From: Pleurotus ostreatus/Saccharomyces cerevisiae fusant
Taxonomy: Eukaryota; Opisthokonta
NCBI GenBank assembly: GCA_024196135.1
Contig: JAMQCK010000859.1
Location: 1-14,780, forward strand
Direction of reading: 5' to 3'
DNA length: 14,780 nt
The notes beneath the pieces are model-generated. The model saw only the letters and a program-made list of their open reading frames with translations. It ran no database searches and had not been told where the DNA came from. Numbering within the stretch: position 1 is the first letter of the stretch; each line of letters begins with the position of its first letter. The position numbers were made by a program, and so were the translations under genes. Shown piece by piece: positions 9,821-14,780 of the stretch.

Positions 9821-11804
9821 ATGGTTCACCTACGCCTCAATGAACGCGAAACAAATCCGAACCCTCACATTAATTTCATCTCGGCTCTTCATGCACATAG
9901 CGAAGAGGATAGAGAGAGCGCGAGACAGTTGCTCCTCGCCCTCGCCGCTCAGGTGCGCCCCGTCATGAAGGACCACGGTTTCGCTGTGAACAGTCTGGAA
10001 GAGGTAAGTGAGTCCACAGACGCACAAGCTACCACATGTCCATGCTTATGGTATATATTTAGTACGAGCACAACAAAGTCTTCCTGGGCAGAAACTGGAA
10101 CGCCGGAGAGACAATCGGTAAGCCAGACTTCGTGTGCGCACTGAAAGCTGGCAGCTGACGCTGTACGCTGAAGAGCTCGTCTTGCGGAGACCAGATGGTT
10201 CTTTTATGCCGACGCACTTCATCATGAGTACTTTTTGCCATGAAGTAGGTCCATCCATTACGCATCTTGCTCGTGCGCTGACATCTCTCAGCTAGCGCAT
10301 ATCAAGGCAAGGATACTTCAGCTCGCCTTACAAGTCTCACCTAACATTTACCTAGCATATGAACCACGGACCCGACTTCCAAATGCTTTGGAAGCAGCTT
10401 CGCATCGAGGTGCGCAGACTACAGGATCGGGGCTACTATGGGGACGGTGAGACTCAATTGCTATGACTCGTACATCTACTAAACAACTCCTCTAGGTTAC
10501 TGGTCCTCCGGAACCCGCCTTGGTGACTCGGCCCAAATCGAAGGTCAGGGCGTCGCTTCCAGCGAATACATGCCCGAGTTCATGGTTCGTTTCTCATTTA
10601 CCCCTTTTCACCGTCGTTTACTAATATTTCCACCAGTGCGGCGGCGCCCAAACCCGGACACGACCAACGGCCATCCGGCGCCGGCGCGGCCCACGACGAC
10701 CCCGCGAGACGGTGCCCTCCCTTCATACCGGTCGGCAGACAGCAAAGAAACGGAAGGCGGGTGCGCGCGTGACGTCGAAGTACGCGTTCGAGGGCGAGGG
10801 GGCGACACTGGGTGAGACGGGTGGGAAGGGTGCGGGGTTTAGGAAGCGGGCTGTAAGGTGAACTCCGATGGTTGGATAGGCGAGTACTCGAAGGCTGACC
10901 CCTATTATAGCAAAACAGCACGCGAGGAACGCCTGGCTGCGATTGAGAGAAGGTTGCAAGGACTGCAGGGGTCAGCAGGTAACCGACATCTTCCCTGTAT
11001 GCGCTGGGACGTCATGCTCACCCACCCATCCCACAGCATCCGCCTCCGCCTCTTCTTCCGCCATCCCACAACCATCTGCAGATGTCCTCGAAATCGACTC
11101 TGACTCCGACGAGGAAGACTATATCGAGGAGACCGACTCGGAACGGCGGCAGCGGTTGCGGGAGGCCGACGCTGAGGGTGACGGAACGGCGGAGTCCATC
11201 TCATGGGACGACTACGCTGATGACTTCGTTTTTGGGAACCCTGGCGGGTCGGCGATTGATCCTGTGGCGTCCTCGTCCTCATCGAAGGGCACACCCTCGT
11301 CCTCGTCGAAGGGCCACCTCCGCGAAGAGCATACCCGCCTCTACCAAGACTCCAGCCACCACCTCTCAAGCCACCACATCTAACAAGGGCAAAGCGCCTG
11401 CATCCATCGGTCTCGGCAAGCTCGTGCAGAGCGAGATTGACCTGCGGAAGAAGGAAGCTGTCGGCCTAGCGCCCGTCAAGAACGAGGCGACGCGCAAGTT
11501 GGGTGGCAGGCCGCCGGAGCGGAAGGGCGAGCGCGATATGGGCGAGCGCAATATGGGTGAGCGCAATATGGGCGAGCGCGATATGCCGAGTGCAACTTCG
11601 AGCTCTGCGCATATCTCATCTTCTGCCTCGACCCCTCCCGCTCAGGCCACGGAGACGGAGGAATGGGCGTGTTCGGCGTGTACTTTGTGAGTATTCTCTC
11701 AGATGGGCAAGCTTCGCCAGGCTGACCATGTCCACAGTCTCAACGCACCTGGCCATCTGGCGTGCAGTATCTGCGCAACACCGAGAGGAGAGAACTCAGC
11801 ATAG
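9821..11804 (+). CDS. WSS1: WLM-domain metalloprotease, Wss1-like, with RanBP2 zinc finger, 11 exons
   Basis: Predicted SUMO- and Cdc48-linked DNA-dependent protease that clears DNA-protein crosslinks in the nucleus (Wss1/SPRTN-like function). Exons: 9821-10003, 10063-10117, 10174-10244, 10292-10306, 10356-10446, 10496-10584, 10637-10857, 10911-10978, 11037-11247, 11312-11686, 11738-11804; 481 aa. Seen: WLM domain from about residue 15 to 160, with HELAH at 102-106 and third zinc ligand His112; a basic linker; FEGEGATL at 219-226, fitting the Cdc48-binding SHP box; VLEIDSDSDEED at 281-292, a SUMO-interacting motif with acidic flank; four GER(D/N)M repeats at 407-426; and a C-terminal RanBP2-type finger with Cys455, 458, 469, 472, Trp453 and Asn462. 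The catalytic motif is spread over three exons, one only 15 nt and followed by a GC-AG intron. The junction 11247/11312 is the weakest: the frame change there could be a 64-nt intron or an indel. Start chosen because MVHLRLNERE fits the family start. Confidence 0.9.
10307..10355 (+). other. GC-AG intron of the Wss1-like gene
   Basis: The exon ends LAHIK at 10306 and the frame resumes HMNHGPDF at 10356, restoring the HExxHx5H zinc motif. The 49-nt insert begins GCAAGG, contains CTAAC as a likely branch point, and ends CCTAG. This is the second GC-AG intron in the window. Confidence 0.85.
11526..11585 (+). repeat. Four tandem 15-nt repeats encoding GER(D/N)M
   Basis: Four near-identical units of the form GGCGAGCGC(G/A)ATATG stand in tandem and in frame inside the Wss1-like gene, encoding GERDM, GERNM, GERNM, GERDM. 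They lie in the disordered linker between the SUMO-interacting motif and the zinc finger. Being a multiple of three, the repeat can change copy number without breaking the frame. Confidence 0.95.
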
Positions 11805-11978
11805 CGGCTGGTCGATCAGCGGTCTTCTGTGAAGAGTGCATCCATGATGAAGTTGTCTAGAGTTGCAGTCTACAGATCTACAAACCCTTATGGTTGAGCC
11901 CTTGTAATACAAACACCTCGTACCTCCGTCGACGGGAGATGCAGCACCTATCACTGTGACTCGCGCCCCTGAACCTTT

Positions 11979-13867
11979 TTACGCAGCAACGTCGGGCGCG
12001 TTCTTGATCAGCTCCATATGAGCCTCGCTACGTGGCACGAGCATGCATTCGAACGGCGCCGGATGACTGCGAGGATCATCAGCAAACCATCCTCTTACCC
12101 CCGCAACCTTCACTCACCGAATCATGAACCCGCAATAATCACCCTTAATCGGCACCTCCTTCCCATCGCGCTTGAGCGGCACGACCGTGAAGCACGCCAG
12201 CACCGACGCCGCCGCGATCCACATCACCGCCTCGCCCAAGTAGCGCCCCACGCAGATCCGGCGCCCGAACCCGAACGTGAACGGCTCCTGCTTGAGCAGC
12301 TCGGGGTCGAGGTAGCGCTCGGGCTTGAAGGACTCGGGCTCGGGGAACATCTCGGGGTTGTAGCCCATGCACCAGGTGTTGGCGACGAGGGAGGTGCCCT
12401 TGGGGATGAACTGGCCCTCGTAGATGATGTCCTGCGTGGTGTCGTGCGGCGTGACGAGCGGGATGGCGGGGTGCATGCGCATGACTTCTTTGAGGATGGC
12501 GTCGATGAAGGCTAGAGAACTGTCAGCGGGGGGGAAAGGGGCAGAAAGTGGTATACGAACGAAGGTGTGGCCGGTCATCATGAGTTGGGAGGCGCTCGCC
12601 GATGACAGCGTCTATCTCAGCCTGCGCACGTGCCTGCACCTCGGGATGCCTGACCATCTCGAGCAAGAAGGAGCGCAGGGTGGAGTTAGTTGTGTCGGCG
12701 GCGGCTGGAGAACGCGTTCAGTACACCATGCAAGTCAGCAACCAAGGATACCAACCTGAGAAGGCCATGGCTGTAACGCCCTCAGCATACTTCTCTTCCT
12801 CCTCATTCGTTGCAGCCTCGATGAGCTCCTTCGCCCATGATGGCGGTGCCGTGCCTTCGGCCTGGACGGCGTTAATAACGCACAGTGTGGTCAAATGAAA
12901 ACACCTACTATACGCTCCTTCACCACGTTGAAGGGCAGTTCTCGCATCTCCTTCACCAGTTGCCTCGACTTGGCGGCTGTGCGGTGGAACGTTGCACCGG
13001 GGAACCATTCCGGAAGGTAACGCACTGTGAGGATGTGCGTTAGTGCTCGTGGGGGGAAGCACGACACATCGTATCGTACATGGTGGAATAAGGTCCAGAA
13101 GCTGAGAACCGGGCAAAATGGCGTCGTCCAGAATCCGGATGGCACTGATCGTGGCGTCCATGATCTTGTCGTGGTCCGCCATAATCTCGATCCCGTAGGT
13201 CAAGTAAATCGCCGCCGAGGCGACATAGCTGGAAAACAGCGCTCAGTCCAAGCCCGTGCCCAGGCTGCTTACGCCTTCAGTCCGGCTAGTACGCACAATT
13301 CAAAGTGCTTGATGACCTCGGTCGGCTCCGTCTGAAGGTTGCGCAGGAGCTCGCGTGACTTGCGCAGGATGACAGGGTGCAGCTTCGGTACGGCGGGGAG
13401 GTTAAACTGCTGGTGGAAGATGCGGCGGCTCCGGCGCCAGTCGTCGCCGTACGGCTTCAGGCCGACGTTGACGTCCCAGGCCATTCTGATAGATGGTCAG
13501 CGCCTTCCGACCGACCCTGTTTCGCCGATGAGGTGACCACTCACAGCTTGATCATTGTATTCCCTGGCCGATCGGATGTGATGCGGGACATCTTCTCGAG
13601 CAGGTCGTTCGCCGTACGCACCGAGTTCACGATCACGATGTGCTTGCCGAGGGCGGTCAAGTGGATGAGCTCTCCGTAGGTCTTGGACCATTCCGTGTAC
13701 GTCTTGAAGGGCTCCTCGTGTGGCAGCTGGTTCATGTTCCCGATGATGGGTGCCCCCTTCGGCCCAGGTGGGTACGGCAGCTGGTCCTTCTTGGTAAGAA
13801 CGGAGTAGATGGCGACGCCCGTAGCGAGCGTGCCCACGAGCCCAAGAGACCATGCCGACGGAGCCAT
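11979..13867 (-). CDS. Membrane-anchored cytochrome P450 monooxygenase, 8 exons
   Basis: Heme-thiolate monooxygenase, probably on the ER membrane; substrate unknown. Exons in gene order: 13867-13545, 13485-13297, 13228-13080, 13024-12909, 12861-12756, 12704-12561, 12511-12118, 12066-11979; 502 aa, a normal length. Seen: an N-terminal hydrophobic anchor (about residues 5-24); proline hinge PYPPGPKG; C-helix WRRSRR; I-helix AAADTT (295-300); K-helix ExxR (Glu351, Arg354); PERY (406-409); heme loop FGFGRRICVG with axial Cys429. The general look is that of the fungal O-methylsterigmatocystin oxidoreductase-like (CYP64-related) group common in mushrooms; I cannot assign a CYP family. All signatures are intact, so it should be functional. 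The exon 2 donor could be 13296 (chosen for family spacing before the YGIEI block) or a nearby GTAAGC, which would add 8 residues. Convergent with the Wss1-like gene, 174 nt between stop codons. Confidence 0.93.
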
Positions 13868-13881
13868 CTTCGTGCACGAAG
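13868..13881. repeat. Perfect 14-nt palindrome abutting the P450 start codon
   Basis: CTTCGTGCACGAAG is its own reverse complement and directly precedes the ATG (13867 on the minus strand). In RNA it could fold as a 5-bp stem with a TGCA loop at the start codon; as DNA it could be a dimeric protein site. Confidence 0.6.
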
Positions 13882-13935
13882 GGGAGGGGAGGCGAGAAAC
13901 TAGCAGGAAAAGCCCCGCGGATCATGGATGGGGTA

Positions 13936-13941
13936 CTTATA
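13936..13941 (-). promoter_or_regulatory. Likely TATA box of the P450 gene
   Basis: The gene strand reads CTATAAGTA here, about 70 nt upstream of the P450 ATG, between GC-rich flanks. Position and sequence suit a TATA element with a short 5' UTR. Confidence 0.5.
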
Positions 13942-13944
13942 GGG

Positions 13945-14780
13945 CGCGCTCGGAGTGTATGGCGATGATGCTCGATGATGGCGAGGTGCGCGAGTCGTAG
14001 CGTTTCCAATGATAACAACGGTGTGCATGCGGGTCAGGCTGATACGCTCTGCAAGGCCCTGATCTGAGGACCGTCTTTGAGAGCCAGGCCGTCGTGAGCG
14101 GCACAAAAGAGCCGAGTGAGGCGAGTTTCATCGGGTGAGCCGCTGAATTGAGGGATGGAGTGGTCCCTTCTCGTTCAAGCGCGTCAAGTTGCACATAAAG
14201 CGCGCCTTTTCCGGACTCGGAGCGCTCACGGAACCGTGCTGGGTTCATGAACCGTCCATTCGCGGATGTCGCAAGCGGTAGGTGTTTTACAAATGACGCG
14301 GGCCAATGCCGATGTCTGCATTGAAGTTTGAGCAAGACAGTGGCTTGAGAAGTCGCCTGAGGGCGTTCATAGCCATAGGTAGGTGGTCTGTGTGCAGTAG
14401 TCGACTCGAGATCATCGGTAGATTGCTCGTGCCACGGAGAGCGCTTTGTCCGAGAAGAGAAGGAGAAGGAAAACGATATTGATGGCATAAGCTCGTGAGA
14501 AGCGGATTCGAACCTCGCCATGATCCAGCATGGTCAGCAATGTCGCAAGGTGATCGGCAGGCACCTTGTCCACGGTCCCCCCACCCCTACTCACAGGCAG
14601 CTCCATGCAAGACCAGTAAAAACTGCATGCCCTGAGTGTAGAGACGATAAAGGGCAAGCCGGTTATACTCTGCACAGTTCTGCAGAGATTTGTCCAACGG
14701 ATTCTCCTCGTGGCGATAGAAAGACAGGCGAAGAACATGTAGCAAGCGAGACCCACTTTGTGTTGTCACCGTATCTCTAT
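13945..14780. other. Right-edge region without a supportable gene
   Basis: About 835 nt upstream of the P450. The two longest open frames on the minus strand (13937-14521, 194 codons; 14412-14756, 114 codons) have no domain I recognise. The first runs over the putative P450 TATA box; the second has some hydrophobic stretches and a GTGAGT donor-like site near 14600, so it could be the tail of a membrane-protein gene entering from the right, but I cannot support that. An isolated Pol III B-box consensus is present at 14504-14514. Confidence 0.45.

Noticed and set aside
13275..13296. Alternative P450 exon 2 ending at a later GTAAGC donor
   Set aside because: It keeps frame but adds 8 residues before the YGIEI block, where P450 family spacing fits the earlier donor at 13296; not fully excluded.
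3980..13867. A biosynthetic gene cluster around the P450
   Set aside because: The neighbours are a protease for DNA repair, vacuolar peptidases and an import receptor; no core synthase, transporter or pathway regulator is in the window.
13937..14521. 194-codon minus-strand ORF upstream of the P450
   Set aside because: No recognisable domain, odd composition, and it covers the likely P450 TATA box; more likely chance in GC-rich DNA.
14484..14600. Possible tRNA gene on the minus strand
   Set aside because: Only the B-box is exact; the T-stem has two mismatches, the A-box is not recognisable at the right spacing, and no anticodon arm can be assigned. Kept only as a finding.
14412..14769. Tail of a fungal multi-pass membrane protein gene at the right edge
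   Set aside because: Some hydrophobic runs and a GTGAGT site are present, but no conserved motif or consistent splice frame could be followed.

Overview
The window looks like nuclear DNA of a basidiomycete fungus, probably an Agaricomycete. It is GC-rich, its genes are broken by many introns of about 47-60 nt, the coding frame resumes exactly across GT-AG (and two GC-AG) junctions, and the protein families and their dialect are fungal. I rebuilt five spliced genes by hand from frame continuity and family motifs. All but one give an uninterrupted frame.

Layout from left to right: (1) 157-3318, plus strand, 9 exons: transportin / karyopherin beta-2 (Kap104 type), the import receptor for PY-NLS cargo. 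(2) 3319-3979: pyrimidine-rich convergent gap with a TACC-type microsatellite. (3) 3980-6608 and 6912-9282, both minus strand: a tandem pair of vacuolar, membrane-anchored M20 metallopeptidases (Gly-Xaa carboxypeptidase, carboxypeptidase S/CPS1 family). They share intron positions and exon lengths, but four consecutive introns present in the 3980-6608 copy are precisely absent from the 6912-9282 copy. The second copy also carries an apparent 1-nt frameshift that cuts off the last metal-binding histidine. Both have GATAAG motifs close to the start codon, as expected for nitrogen-controlled peptidases. (4) 9283-9820: divergent intergenic region with GATAAG and Gcn4-type TGACTC cores. (5) 9821-11804, plus strand, 11 exons: a WLM-domain Wss1-like DNA-protein-crosslink protease with HExxH site, SHP box, SUMO-interacting motif and C-terminal RanBP2 zinc finger. 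(6) 11979-13867, minus strand, 8 exons: a membrane-anchored cytochrome P450 with all signature motifs. (7) 13868-14780: its promoter and a stretch with no gene I can support.

The genes do not form one pathway. They are a housekeeping import receptor, a duplicated nitrogen/peptide-scavenging peptidase, a genome-maintenance protease and an orphan P450. I found no CRISPR array, complete transposon, rRNA gene or convincing tRNA. The most unusual content is in gene structure: block intron loss or gain between tandem paralogues, the frameshift, two GC-AG introns, and a 15-nt microexon inside the catalytic motif of the Wss1 gene.
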